The notes: a model not told the origin generated them from the letters alone. A stretch of DNA of 64,000 nucleotides from Anaerococcus sp. Marseille-P3915 (GCF_900258475.1 NZ_LT984887.1:1188306-1252305), one strand, 5' to 3'; numbered from the stretch's first letter, positions 1 through 8,718 are shown. Translations and numbers: made by a program.

Positions 1-2
1 AC

Positions 3-30
3 AACCTAAGGATCCATGGATCCTTAGGTT
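3..30. repeat. perfect 28-bp palindrome
   Basis: Two 14-base arms (3-16 and 17-30) are exact reverse complements with no spacer, and the centre contains overlapping BamHI-like and NcoI-like hexamers. No T-run follows on either strand within a few bases, so a simple intrinsic terminator is unlikely. It could be a protein-binding site, a recombination site or the end of an element lying left of the window. Confidence 0.7.
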
Positions 31-146
31 ACTTGCCACCAGTTAAATATAGACATTTAAGATTAAATAGATATTATTAGTTAATCTTAAATTAGTACGT
101 TCGATTTTAGATTGTACAAATAGGTGTTGACAATCCATATATAAAG

Positions 147-338
147 TTTGCGTAGCAAACATCCTTTTTCCCCGCGAGGGGTCGCACGGAGGGTGTAACG
201 GAAAGTGGGTGTAATGGGGACATAAACGCCCCTTGATTTGGGGCGTTTATGCCGGAAACATAGTGCGGGAGCACGAAGGAGTTTGCGTAGCAAACGGGTT
301 TCCGTCCGATGAGGGAACGTGCGAAACGTTCCCTAGGG
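147..338. repeat. GC-richer cluster of perfect hairpins
   Basis: At least six short inverted repeats are packed into about 190 bases: a stem of GTTTGC/GCAAAC with loop GTA at 147-161 and again at 281-295, CCCC/GGGG at 171-182, a 12-bp perfect stem at 221-232/240-251, GTGC/GCAC at 263-274, and GGGAACGT/ACGTTCCC at 313-333. A seventh pairing, CGGAAAC (253-259) with GTTTCCG (298-304), encloses two of these hairpins and would give a branched fold. The block is clearly richer in G and C than its flanks. A 68-codon minus-strand frame crosses it (87-293) but has no convincing start region and is probably not a gene. It may be a dispersed extragenic repeat, a remnant of a mobile element or a structured RNA. 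The remaining sequence to 460 is AT-rich and I see nothing in it. Confidence 0.6.
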
Positions 339-460
339 ATTCCCCCTTGAACGAAGGTATATATTTATAATTATTATTAATTATGGGATTAAGTTACGAA
401 GAGAACAACTTCATAATAATATTATCTTGAATAATAGAGAAAATATTTTTATCTTGGATA

Positions 461-500
461 AAAAAAAGAGGATTTTTAGGGGGAAGCCCCCTAAAATCCC
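461..500 (-). terminator. Rho-independent terminator of hisS
   Basis: A near-perfect 13-bp stem (arms at about 471-483 and 487-499) with a 3-base loop is followed, on the minus strand, by a run of T residues (complement of the A-run at 461-467). It sits directly after the hisS stop codon. Confidence 0.9.
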
Positions 501-1790
501 TTATCTAAGACTATCAAAATCAATACTTTCCTGCTCACCAGTCTTCATATTTCTAACTGTGATGGTTTTGTTTTCTCTTTCTTCTCCACCTATTATATAG
601 GCATATTTTACTCCAATTTTATCAGCATAGGAGAATTTCTTTTTTAGTTTGCCACCTTCTAGGTAGATATCTGCGTTTTTTCCCTTATCGTGAAGGATAT
701 TTAGGATATCTATAGCGTAGAAGTTTTCTTCTTCAGACATTGGTATGATTAAAATTTCCGTTAGGTTTTCTTCTTTCTTATCTACTAGACCTATTTCTTT
801 TAGTTGATAAAATAGCCTGGTTAAGCCTATGGACATGCCTACTCCTGGTAGGGCTTGTTTGGTGAAGTTGTCTGCTAATTTTTCATAGCGGCCACCGGAT
901 GATACTGATCCGATTTTTTCATAACCATTTATAAAGGTCTCATAGACTGTACCTGTGTAATAATCTAGGCCCCTTGTGATTGACGGATCAAGTTTGATAT
1001 TTTTATCTGGTATGCCTAGTTTTATCATGTATTTATAGACAGTTCCTAGCTCTTTTAGTCCTTCTTCATAAAGGTCATTTTCTACAAGACCAGCAAACTT
1101 GTCTAGGGTTTCTTGGTTAGAATTTGCAGCTTCTATAAAAGAAACTATTTTTTTTGCCCTTTTTTCATCAAGTAGTTTAACTAGGTCTTCTTTCATATTT
1201 TCAAGACCCATCTTATCTTTCTTATCTATCAGCCTTAAAACTTCTGTTGTATCCTCAATTCCTAAAGATTCAAAAAATCCATTCAATAACTTCCTATTAT
1301 TGATCCTAAAGCTAACATCAGGTGTATCAAGCTTTTTAAAAATTTCATAGATTACCCTTGGTGGGATGGCGTCATTTTCTATGGCGAGCTTGTTGTGGCC
1401 AATTATATCTATATCGCATTGGTAAAATTCTCTATAGCGGCCCTTTTGGTTACGCTCTCCCCTATAAACTTTGCCTATGTGGTAACGCTTGAATGGGAAA
1501 TTTAAGTCCGAAAAGTGCTCTGCCACATATCTAGCAAGGGGTACTGTAAGGTCGAACCTAAGGCTCATATCACGTGTATCTGAGGCTATTTCATAGATTT
1601 GCTTTTCAGTTTCTCCTCCACCTTTGGCAAATAAAATTTCATTTTTTTCTATGACAGGTGTATCTATTGGTAAAAATTGATATTTTTTGTAAGTTTCTTC
1701 GATAATATTTTTCATCTTGTCAAAAACTAACTGGTCTTCTGGCAAAAGCTCCATAACACCAGCTATGGTAGATGGTCTAACTATATTCAT
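501..1790 (-). CDS. hisS: histidine--tRNA ligase
   Basis: Class II aminoacyl-tRNA synthetase that charges tRNA-His with histidine in the cytoplasm. At 429 residues it is about normal for bacterial HisRS. Visible landmarks are the motif 2 region around residues 100-125 (FKRYHIGKVYRGER, then REFYQCDIDIIG), the histidine-specific block RGLDYYTGTVYE near 270, the motif 3-like GVGMSIGLTRL near 315, and a C-terminal anticodon-binding domain from about residue 345. The N-terminal block reads FAKGGGETEKQIYEI, where many Firmicutes have a DVVxKEMY-type sequence. The start is supported by GAGAGGG seven bases upstream. It follows the GME-like gene after 57 bp, and the gap is too short for a T-box leader. 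A strong terminator ends the unit. Confidence 0.97.
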   Translation of the reverse strand: MNIVRPSTIAGVMELLPEDQLVFDKMKNIIEETYKKYQFLPIDTPVIEKNEILFAKGGGETEKQIYEIASDTRDMSLRFDLTVPLARYVAEHFSDLNFPFKRYHIGKVYRGERNQKGRYREFYQCDIDIIGHNKLAIENDAIPPRVIYEIFKKLDTPDVSFRINNRKLLNGFFESLGIEDTTEVLRLIDKKDKMGLENMKEDLVKLLDEKRAKKIVSFIEAANSNQETLDKFAGLVENDLYEEGLKELGTVYKYMIKLGIPDKNIKLDPSITRGLDYYTGTVYETFINGYEKIGSVSSGGRYEKLADNFTKQALPGVGMSIGLTRLFYQLKEIGLVDKKEENLTEILIIPMSEEENFYAIDILNILHDKGKNADIYLEGGKLKKKFSYADKIGVKYAYIIGGEERENKTITVRNMKTGEQESIDFDSLR

Positions 1791-1847
1791 AAATCCCTCT
1801 CTTTGTCTTGTTACTACAATACATTATACGATTAATAAGATTTTCTG

Positions 1848-2522
1848 CTATAGGCAAATTAATGACCCATAGTCTATCAAATCAAGCTTTGGATAGATGA
1901 TCTTTATATTTTGATTTTCACAAATAGATTCTAGTTTAGAAAAAGCCTTATGCTTACTAATATCTCCTGTAAAAATCAAATTATCTCTTACAAGGCCACA
2001 GCATCCTCCCAAAAATCCTTGATCAAATCCATCTAAGGCAATTTCATCCCGTTCTACCAGGTCAATCTTTATTTTATCCTTTAAGGCCTTATAAATCCCA
2101 AAATCAGCTGTGATTAGAAAATCCTTTAGAGGAATGATTGAACATCTACTATAGCCTTGCTTTACTTTTAGATGCTTTATCTTATTATCTTTGAAATATT
2201 TCTGAATGTGGCCTTCCGTAAAATCATTGTGAATATAAAAATCTTTAAAGCTAACAACATTATAAATTGCGTCATAAGGAAATTTTTCTGATGGATCCAC
2301 TCCTTTGATTATCTCATATCCCTTAAGCTTATCCTTATAATAATCATAAACCGCTTCTGCTGCTACGATTATATTATCATCTAGCTTAAATAGGGATAGG
2401 TCTGGGTGATCATCTATCCTTGGATCTAATTTAGGATTTGGAGTGGTTAAAATAAATTCTATCTCATTTTCTTTTAAAAATCTCTTAAATTCTTCGCTTG
2501 CCTTATAGGAAATAATTAACAT
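1848..2522 (-). CDS. GME-fold (DUF6873-like) protein
   Basis: A 224-residue soluble protein with no signal peptide or membrane segment. Conserved-looking blocks include DHPDLSLFKL (about 38-47), KQGYSRCSI (about 122-130), DGFDQGFLGGCCG (about 165-177) and TGD near 187. The alternation of short strands with HPD and GGCCG motifs resembles uncharacterised proteins assigned to the arginine-deiminase-like (guanidino-group-modifying) fold. I make this assignment from memory of such motifs, not from an alignment. A substrate cannot be named. It starts with AAAGGATT six bases upstream, is preceded by the tRNA terminator and is followed by hisS after 57 bp, so the two may be cotranscribed. Confidence 0.55.
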   Translation of the reverse strand: MLIISYKASEEFKRFLKENEIEFILTTPNPKLDPRIDDHPDLSLFKLDDNIIVAAEAVYDYYKDKLKGYEIIKGVDPSEKFPYDAIYNVVSFKDFYIHNDFTEGHIQKYFKDNKIKHLKVKQGYSRCSIIPLKDFLITADFGIYKALKDKIKIDLVERDEIALDGFDQGFLGGCCGLVRDNLIFTGDISKHKAFSKLESICENQNIKIIYPKLDLIDYGSLICL

Positions 2523-2536
2523 AATAATCCTTTCAA

Positions 2537-2560
2537 TAAAAAAATCCCCATTGCTGGGGA
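2537..2560 (-). terminator. terminator of the tRNA pair
   Basis: Hairpin TCCCCA-TTGC-TGGGGA (2545-2560), with a T-run on the minus strand (complement of 2537-2544), a few bases past the tRNA-Cys 3' end. Confidence 0.85.
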
Positions 2561-2565
2561 TGATT

Positions 2566-2639
2566 TGGAGGCGCCACCCAGATTTGAACTGGGGGTAAAG
2601 GTGTTGCAGACCTCTGCCTTACCACTTGGCTATGGCGCC
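2566..2639 (-). tRNA. tRNA-Cys (anticodon GCA)
   Basis: Read on the minus strand, the acceptor arms GGCGCCA and TGGCGCC pair. The D-loop contains AGTGGTAAGGC, the anticodon loop reads CTGCAAC with anticodon GCA, and the T-arm carries GTTCAAATC. The discriminator base is U, as expected for tRNA-Cys, and the 3' CCA is encoded (2568-2566). It lies 11 bp downstream of tRNA-Gly. Confidence 0.96.
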
Positions 2640-2650
2640 ATAATAAAAAA

Positions 2651-2725
2651 TGGAGCGGATGACGAGATTCGAACTCGCGACCCTCGCCTTGGCAAGGCGA
2701 TGCTCTACCACTGAGCCACATCCGC
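2651..2725 (-). tRNA. tRNA-Gly (anticodon GCC)
   Basis: The minus strand reads GCGGATG...CATCCGC for the acceptor stem, AGTGGTAGAGC in the D-loop, TTGCCAA in the anticodon loop (anticodon GCC) and GTTCGAATC in the T-arm, with an encoded CCA at 2653-2651. It is the first gene of a Gly-Cys tRNA transcription unit. Confidence 0.96.
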
Positions 2726-2733
2726 ATACAAAT

Positions 2734-2761
2734 ATTATAACATAAATTTTTAATTTGTAAA
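2734..2761 (-). promoter_or_regulatory. sigma-A-type promoter of the tRNA pair
   Basis: On the minus strand, a -35-like TTTACA (2761-2756) and a perfect -10 TATAAT (2739-2734) are separated by 16 bp. The -10 element ends 8 bp before the tRNA-Gly 5' end. Confidence 0.7.
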
Positions 2762-2887
2762 GAATTTTTTAAAAAAAATCTTTATTTTTCAACTAATCGC
2801 TTCTAATCTTCAGCGACTACTCTTATATTATAAGATAATTTTTGTTCCTTGTCAAGTAATAATAAAAATTTTTTTGCTGCAAGTTTC

Positions 2888-2931
2888 CAAGAGAAAAGAC
2901 TAGGAGAATTCCTATTTTAGTCTCCTAGCCT
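2888..2931 (-). terminator. terminator overlapping the MATE gene end
   Basis: The minus strand carries GGCTAGGAGA and TCTCCTAGTC arms around a 13-base loop, followed by TTTTC. The hairpin includes the TAG stop codon of the MATE gene. Confidence 0.7.
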
Positions 2932-4255
2932 TTTCGCTTAATTTTTTTAATTCTTTTAACTCAAGCCTTGTCAAGAAATACCCGATAATTAATGTTAGAA
3001 AATCAGAAATTGTTATGGTTGACCAGATGTATTCTTTTGGCATGAAGTTAGTTATTATAAAGCTAACAGCCAAAACTAGGGCGTATCCCCTTAAGATTGT
3101 AATAATAAATTCAAATCTTGGCTTAGCTACAGCTGTGAGATAGCCACCATTTGTTATATTAAATCCTAGGATTAAGAAAGATATAGAAAATATCCTAAGA
3201 GCCCTGCTGGCAAAGGCCATAAATTCGCTTGTTACATCTGTCAAAAATACATTTACAAAAAATTCCGGCCAAATTTCGATTGCTAAAACCATAATAAGTG
3301 ACAAACTCGCCACAGATATTAATATATATTTCCTAAGTACAGGTATTTTTTCAAATTCCCTTGCCCCATAGTAGTATCCGATAAGTGGTTGGCTTGATTG
3401 GTTTATGGCAAGCATGGTATTTACTACAAAAATCATAACATAGGCAATTACTGAAAAGGCTGCAAGACCTTCTTCCCCGTAGAGCCTTCCTACAGCTAGA
3501 TTTAATACTAGGGTGCAAAAACCTGACGAGAGCTCTGACAAAGATGCTGGAAAACCATAAGAAAAAATCTCCTTGACCATGAAGGCCTTTAATTTAAACT
3601 TTTTAAATTTAAGATATGACATAGGTGATAAAAAGTAAATCAAATAGCCAATAGTAGGGATAGTTTGGGCAAGACCTGTCGCTACAGCAGCTCCCATAAG
3701 TCCCCAATGAAATTTAAAAATAAATATATAATCAAGGCTGATATTGGTTAAGGCTGACATAAGCATAAGAATCGTGGTAATTGATGGTCTGCCATCAGCC
3801 TTTACCATTATCTCAAAGACATAGGAAGTCAGATAAAAGGGCAAGAAATAAATGATAATTGATAGATATTCCTTGACCATATAAACCATATGACCGCTTG
3901 CTCCTAGGGCCCTTACCAGTGGATTTATAAAAATAAGACCTACTAGAGATAAGGAAATGGCAAATATTACAGAAATTGCCATACCAAGGCTAAAAAATTC
4001 ATCAGCCCCCTTTTTATTGTTCCTGCCCTTTTCATGGGCGATCAAATTTAAAGATCCGATTGATATTAAAATTGCAAAGGCAAAGGCCAAGGTCACAAAG
4101 GGCATGGCAATATTTACAGCTGCCAAGCCCTCGCTTCCAACACCCCTACCAACAAAAATACCATCCACCATAGTGTAGGTTGAAAACAAGGTCATGGTCG
4201 TGATGGTCGGGATTAAATATTTTAAATAACTCTTTAATAACGATTTTTCTTTCAT
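2912..4255 (-). CDS. MATE family efflux transporter
   Basis: A 447-residue integral membrane protein with about twelve hydrophobic segments in two repeated halves, the architecture of MATE/NorM-like exporters. These move drugs or metabolites out of the cell using a Na+ or H+ gradient. Family-like features are TMVDGIFVGRGVGSEGLAAVNI near residues 28-50 (the first-helix region), a matching second-half segment around YGEEGLAAFSV, and QSSQPLIGYYYGA near residue 290. The start is supported by AAGGAGT five bases upstream. It is monocistronic: the Bce-like operon upstream ends in its own terminator. The substrate cannot be inferred. The neighbourhood (peptide-resistance ABC module, MarR-regulated ABC exporter) suggests defence against toxic compounds. 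Confidence 0.93.
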   Translation of the reverse strand: MKEKSLLKSYLKYLIPTITTMTLFSTYTMVDGIFVGRGVGSEGLAAVNIAMPFVTLAFAFAILISIGSLNLIAHEKGRNNKKGADEFFSLGMAISVIFAISLSLVGLIFINPLVRALGASGHMVYMVKEYLSIIIYFLPFYLTSYVFEIMVKADGRPSITTILMLMSALTNISLDYIFIFKFHWGLMGAAVATGLAQTIPTIGYLIYFLSPMSYLKFKKFKLKAFMVKEIFSYGFPASLSELSSGFCTLVLNLAVGRLYGEEGLAAFSVIAYVMIFVVNTMLAINQSSQPLIGYYYGAREFEKIPVLRKYILISVASLSLIMVLAIEIWPEFFVNVFLTDVTSEFMAFASRALRIFSISFLILGFNITNGGYLTAVAKPRFEFIITILRGYALVLAVSFIITNFMPKEYIWSTITISDFLTLIIGYFLTRLELKELKKLSEKARRLK

Positions 4256-4333
4256 TTATACTCCTTAAGATACATATAATATAACTCTAAGCTCCTCTTT
4301 GGTCAAGAAAACACTTAAAATAAAGATTCAAAT

Positions 4334-4359
4334 AAAAAATCGACTCGAAAGAGCCGAAA
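4334..4359 (-). terminator. terminator of the Bce-like operon
   Basis: The minus strand has CGGCTC-TTTC-GAGTCG (one G-U pair) followed by six T residues, directly downstream of the permease stop codon. Confidence 0.8.
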
Positions 4360-4361
4360 TT

Positions 4362-6284
4362 TTATGAGATTAACTTGTAGTATTCCCTGCTGCTGAATTT
4401 GTAATAAATGAGATACAAAAAAGCAAATATTACAAAACCTATTATAAAGGAAGTAATTTTTATAGATTCATTGACAGATCCTAGCATGACAAATATTTTT
4501 GAAATCATCCTAAAGGCAAAAGCTACATGGACGCCTGCTACTATTAGCGGTAGGAAGAAAAATACCAGAACTTGCTTATCTATAGTTTTCTTAATTTTTC
4601 CTTCGCCAATGCCAAGTTTTCTTAGGCTTTGATATTTATTCTTGTCAGCAAAGCCCTCTTGGATTTGTTTGTAGTAAATTATAAGGCCAGTTGCAACCAT
4701 AAAAATCAATCCCAAAAATATACCTACAAAAAATATTGCCCCGTAGAGTTTGTAGCCTTCCAAGACAAAATCATCATGAAAGCCTATGCCAAATTCATTT
4801 TGGACATCCTTAGTTTTTTTCTTAAAAATCGCCATATCCTCATCGCTTAGGTCAAAATTATAGACATGGACTATTTTATTTTCATCTATGCTTAAATTTT
4901 TGTCTAAATTTTTAACTATTAAATAATAAAAATCAAACATATAGGACACTATTGAAGTATTTCCAGAATTTTTATATGGGAAATCTTTAATATCTGACTT
5001 TTTCCTTAATTTTTGGCCATTTATATCAAGTTTTGAAAGATTAGCCAACTTAGGAGCTTTATAGAGTAAAAACTCTCCATCTTTTAAAGAAGATGCTTCT
5101 GGTATTGATTCGTCTAAGACTTCTACCAGTATTCCCATAGCCTTATCATCCATTGCATTTGGGTTTGCAAAGGCATAGCCTTCTCTCCTGGCCTTAAAGG
5201 TATCTCCATCTTTTTCAAAGGTAAGAGGCATATTTTTGTAATCTTGAATATTTCTTGCCTCTAGATTATTGTCTCTGATAATTTTTTTAACCTGGTCTAT
5301 AGAATACTCATCTACAGAAGCAAGTCCCACATCTCTAGGATATTGCCTAGATCCCACATCCTCAACACTCCTATAAAGAGCTATGGCTGAGGATAATAAA
5401 ATAATAGCAGCTGTGGACATGATTGTAATTGATCCAAGGCCCTTGGCATTTGACCTTAATCTAAAAATAAGGCTTGAAACTGAGATGAATTTTTCAGTCT
5501 TGTAATAAGATTTGGAAGCCTTCATCAATTTTAATATCACTATAGAAAGTGAAGAAAAAAGGAAAAATGTTCCTATCATTACAAGGACAACTGCCAAGAA
5601 AAAGTAGGCAAGAGCCTTTAAAGGATTATTTATAGTTTGGGCTATAAAATATCCCGAACCAAGCAAAACCATTGCGACAATTGCACTTAGGACCATACCC
5701 CTTGGTCTCTTGAAGGTCTTTTCTTCCTTAAATAAGTCTAGGATTGATTTTCTTTTTATTTTTATAATCCTGGTCAATAAAATTAGTAGGGAGATCCCTG
5801 CAAAAACCAAAAAACTAATTATATAGGCATCTTTTGCAAAACTTAGGTAGAAATTCCCTTCCATTAGCATAAGCTTCAAAAAAATTGTTTCTAGCAATTT
5901 ATATATGACTGTAGCAGATATTATACCAATTAAATATCCCAAGGCTGATATGATCAAGGATTCTAAAGCCAAAATTTTTGAAAGATGTTTTTTATCAAGG
6001 CCTAAAATCGCATAGAGGGAGATTTCCTTAAGTCTTTTATTTAATAAAAATCCATCTGAATAATATAAAAATATCAGAGAAAAAATCCCCATTACATAAA
6101 TAGCAATTTTCAATATATAATAAATGCTAGACATGGCGTAAAAATCTTTTAAAGTATCGGCATTCATTAAAAGCAAAATCGAAGTCATTGAAAACACCAT
6201 AAAGGCATAAATCAAAATATATGGAAGATAGACTTCTCTATTTTTTCTAATCCCATCTAGGGCAAGGCGCTTAGTGAGTTTCAT
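4362..6284 (-). CDS. BceB-like ABC permease (peptide resistance)
   Basis: A 640-residue FtsX-fold permease of the BceB/VraG type: an N-terminal helix, a block of three helices to about residue 165, further pairs of helices near 190-290, a long hydrophilic extracellular stretch at about 310-505, then three C-terminal helices. This helix-loop pattern is typical of permeases that sense cell-wall-active peptides such as bacitracin or lantibiotics. In known systems they signal flux to a partner histidine kinase. The start overlaps the ATPase gene by 14 bp, which suggests translational coupling. It is the last gene of the response regulator-kinase-ATPase-permease unit. The actual inducing peptide is unknown. 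Confidence 0.9.
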   Translation of the reverse strand: MKLTKRLALDGIRKNREVYLPYILIYAFMVFSMTSILLLMNADTLKDFYAMSSIYYILKIAIYVMGIFSLIFLYYSDGFLLNKRLKEISLYAILGLDKKHLSKILALESLIISALGYLIGIISATVIYKLLETIFLKLMLMEGNFYLSFAKDAYIISFLVFAGISLLILLTRIIKIKRKSILDLFKEEKTFKRPRGMVLSAIVAMVLLGSGYFIAQTINNPLKALAYFFLAVVLVMIGTFFLFSSLSIVILKLMKASKSYYKTEKFISVSSLIFRLRSNAKGLGSITIMSTAAIILLSSAIALYRSVEDVGSRQYPRDVGLASVDEYSIDQVKKIIRDNNLEARNIQDYKNMPLTFEKDGDTFKARREGYAFANPNAMDDKAMGILVEVLDESIPEASSLKDGEFLLYKAPKLANLSKLDINGQKLRKKSDIKDFPYKNSGNTSIVSYMFDFYYLIVKNLDKNLSIDENKIVHVYNFDLSDEDMAIFKKKTKDVQNEFGIGFHDDFVLEGYKLYGAIFFVGIFLGLIFMVATGLIIYYKQIQEGFADKNKYQSLRKLGIGEGKIKKTIDKQVLVFFFLPLIVAGVHVAFAFRMISKIFVMLGSVNESIKITSFIIGFVIFAFLYLIYYKFSSREYYKLIS

Positions 6285-7029
6285 TTTTGGCCGCCCTTAA
6301 AAAGTTTAATGAATCTGAAATCCTCTTATAAAACTTATCTCTGCTGTCATCTGCATTATAAATTTCATTAAAAATCTTCCCATCCCTTATAAATAAAACT
6401 CTTTTGGCAAAGGATGCCGCAATATTTGAGTGGGTCACCATGAGAATTGTATTTCCCTCAGCATTTATTTTTTCAAAATATTTGAGCAAGTCTTCGCTAG
6501 AAGATGAATCTAATTGACCAGTAGGCTCATCTGCTAGAATTATCTTAGGATTGATAATTAAGGCCCTCGCCACAGCCACCCTTTGCTTTTGTCCGCCAGA
6601 TATTTCTGCTGGATACTTATTTAAAAGGTCAGCAATTCCCAGCTTACTTACAATAGGCTTAAGCTTATGATCAAAATTATCTGGATTTTCTTCCCTTAAC
6701 ACAAGGGGCAAGAGGATATTTTCCCTCACATCAAAATTATCTAAAAGATTAAAATCTTGAAAGATATAGCCAAAATTATCCCTCCTAAAATCAGACTTTT
6801 CTTTATCAGATAAGGATAGAATTTCCTTGTCATCAAGGAAAATTTGTCCGCTCGTTTCCTTATCAATAAGGGAAATGATATTTAAAAGTGTGGTCTTACC
6901 TGATCCAGACTCGCCCATGATGGCTAGGAAGTCACCATCTTCGACTTTCAAATTCACATCCTTTAGGGCAGTCACTGCATTTGCTGAATTTTCCTTATAA
7001 ATTTTTCTTAAGTTTTTTATTTCTAACAT
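6271..7029 (-). CDS. BceA-like ABC transporter ATPase
   Basis: The ATP-binding subunit partnered with the BceB-like permease, 252 residues from the preferred start. Motifs: Walker A GESGSGKTT, Q-loop FGYIFQDFNLL, signature SGGQKQR, Walker B IILADEPTGQLD and switch histidine VTHS. It belongs to the MacB/LolD/BceA class. I place the start at 7029 because AGAGGTG lies 5-6 bases upstream. The upstream ATG at 7044 would put that ribosome site inside the coding region. The gap to the kinase gene is about 80 bp without a visible terminator, so transcription from the regulator promoter is likely to continue. Confidence 0.93.
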   Translation of the reverse strand: MLEIKNLRKIYKENSANAVTALKDVNLKVEDGDFLAIMGESGSGKTTLLNIISLIDKETSGQIFLDDKEILSLSDKEKSDFRRDNFGYIFQDFNLLDNFDVRENILLPLVLREENPDNFDHKLKPIVSKLGIADLLNKYPAEISGGQKQRVAVARALIINPKIILADEPTGQLDSSSSEDLLKYFEKINAEGNTILMVTHSNIAASFAKRVLFIRDGKIFNEIYNADDSRDKFYKRISDSLNFLRAAKNETH

Positions 7030-7109
7030 ATTTTCACCTCTCATAATATAATTATAAAGGCTAGATAAAAATAAGTCCCTTTGTTTATCTTACAAAGAGA
7101 CCTTTTATC

Positions 7110-8057
7110 TTACAATTTTGTAAGCTTATCAAATTTTATGGCAATTTTTGTATAAGAGCCCTCCTTGGAATCTATACTTACGGATAGGTTTAAATCCTTG
7201 CCAATTGATTTTACTAGATAAAGGCCAAGGCCAGTTGACGAACCAAAGGCCCTGCCATTTTCGCCAGTATAACCCATTTCAAAGACCCTTGCCAAGTCGC
7301 TCTTCTTGATGCCAATCCCATTGTCCTCTATGATTAAGCTATCATCTTCAAAATATATTTTAATCTTACCAGCATCCCTGGAGTATTTGAGGGAATTATT
7401 TATAAGCTGGCTTATGATAAAACTAAGCCACTTGCCATCTGTAATGGTCTTATAGGATAAATCTCCCAAGTCAAGGCTAATATTTTTGCTGATAAAGTAA
7501 TAAGACTTATCCTTTATAATATTTTTAACCAAGGGTTCGATAAGAACTTCCTTAAAGATATAGTCATTTGTCTTTGAAGAAAATCTCACAAATCCCAAAA
7601 GTATATCAAGATAGGCTTCCATCCTCTTATTATTTTTAATAAGCAGGTCAATATCAGGATTATCCTCGGCTAGGATTAACCTATTCTCAGCCAGGGGTGT
7701 TTTTATTTCATGAATCCAAAGGGAGTAGAAATTTTTAGTTGCTTCTTCCATATCCTTATAATCGATTAAGAGGTCCTTGTATTTTTCATCCAGAAATCTG
7801 TACTCATCTGCAATTAGCTGGACCTTGTGATCCAAATTTTTAGACTTTAGAATTTTTCCAAAATTATTTTCCTTTTCTCTTTGACTATCATATAAAAGAA
7901 AAAGCAAAAGGATGAAAATATTTATTATTAACCCATAAATAATTACAAATCTTTCTAAGCCAAAGGCTAAAAATATTAGGCTGTAGATGAAAGTTATAAT
8001 TGCAAAAAATATCAAAAGCCTTTTATTTTCTCTAATCGCACACTTAAAATTAAACAT
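7110..8057 (-). CDS. BceS-like intramembrane-sensing histidine kinase
   Basis: About 315 residues. Two closely spaced N-terminal helices (about 15-55) have almost no extracellular loop, which is the hallmark of intramembrane-sensing kinases that read their ABC permease rather than a ligand. The dimerisation/phosphoacceptor block has H in FYSLWIHEIKTPLAENR. The catalytic domain shows the N-box LINNSLKYS, G1 DNGIGI and G2 GLGLYLVK. Start at 8057 is preferred (AAGGG six bases upstream). Its ATG lies inside the last codons of the response regulator gene, a coupled overlap. It probably phosphorylates the adjacent regulator. Confidence 0.92.
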   Translation of the reverse strand: MFNFKCAIRENKRLLIFFAIITFIYSLIFLAFGLERFVIIYGLIINIFILLLFLLYDSQREKENNFGKILKSKNLDHKVQLIADEYRFLDEKYKDLLIDYKDMEEATKNFYSLWIHEIKTPLAENRLILAEDNPDIDLLIKNNKRMEAYLDILLGFVRFSSKTNDYIFKEVLIEPLVKNIIKDKSYYFISKNISLDLGDLSYKTITDGKWLSFIISQLINNSLKYSRDAGKIKIYFEDDSLIIEDNGIGIKKSDLARVFEMGYTGENGRAFGSSTGLGLYLVKSIGKDLNLSVSIDSKEGSYTKIAIKFDKLTKL

Positions 8058-8718
8058 AATAACCCTTACCAACCTTGGTTTTTATAAAATCTTTGACCCC
8101 CAGGCTTTCTAAGGATTTTCTAAGCCTTGAGATATTTACCGTTAGGGTGTTGTCATCTATAAATATATCTGTAGACCAAAGGGCTGTCATTAGCTTATCC
8201 CTGGATATGACCTTGCCATCATTTACCATGAGGGTCTCGAGGATTTTGAATTCATTTTTGGATAGGTCGATAGACTTGCCTTCAAAGCTTGCCTGCATGG
8301 ATTTTATATCTAAGATAAGGCCGTCTTTTTCAGATTTATCAGATTCTTGCTTATAATCATAGGTCCTTCTTAAGAGGGCCTTGACCTTGGCTGTCAAAAG
8401 TTCTACTTCAAAGGGTTTGGTCACAAAATCATCTGCCCCCATCTCCATTGCCATAATTTTATTCATGGTATCTTCCTTTGAGGATAAGAAAATTATTGGG
8501 ACATTGGATATATCTCTGATTTTCCTGGTCCAATGGTAGCCATCAAAATATGGCAAGCCTATGTCCATGACTACAAGGGAAGGATTCTCTTCCTTAAAAA
8601 GATCAAAGACCCTTTCAAAATCTTCTACCAAGACCACCTCATAGCCCCATTTTTCAAAGTCTTTTTTTAAAGAGCTTGCTATTATCTGGCTGTCATCTAC
8701 TATTAATATCTTAAACAT
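8050..8718 (-). CDS. BceR-like OmpR-family response regulator
   Basis: A 222-residue two-domain regulator. The receiver domain has the acidic pair in ILIVDDS, the phosphoacceptor Asp in SLVVMDIGLP (about residue 53) and Lys in FVTKPF. The C-terminal winged helix carries DKLMTALW and a terminal VGKGYY block typical of OmpR/PhoB DNA-binding domains. It starts with AAAGGAGG and is the first gene of the unit. A TATAAT element lies about 20 bp upstream of the start, although I see no good -35. Expected targets are its own operon and other envelope-stress genes. Confidence 0.93.
   Translation of the reverse strand: MFKILIVDDSQIIASSLKKDFEKWGYEVVLVEDFERVFDLFKEENPSLVVMDIGLPYFDGYHWTRKIRDISNVPIIFLSSKEDTMNKIMAMEMGADDFVTKPFEVELLTAKVKALLRRTYDYKQESDKSEKDGLILDIKSMQASFEGKSIDLSKNEFKILETLMVNDGKVISRDKLMTALWSTDIFIDDNTLTVNISRLRKSLESLGVKDFIKTKVGKGYYV

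Noticed and set aside
87-293. A 68-codon minus-strand open frame in the left-edge block
   Set aside because: It runs entirely through the hairpin cluster, lacks a convincing ribosome site and its sequence looks like translated repeat rather than a protein.
1791-1847. T-box leader for hisS
   Set aside because: The gap to the upstream gene is only 57 bp and no T-box (TGGNACCGCG-like) sequence is visible.
2533-2727. A 64-codon minus-strand frame
   Set aside because: It is just translated tRNA-Gly and tRNA-Cys genes.
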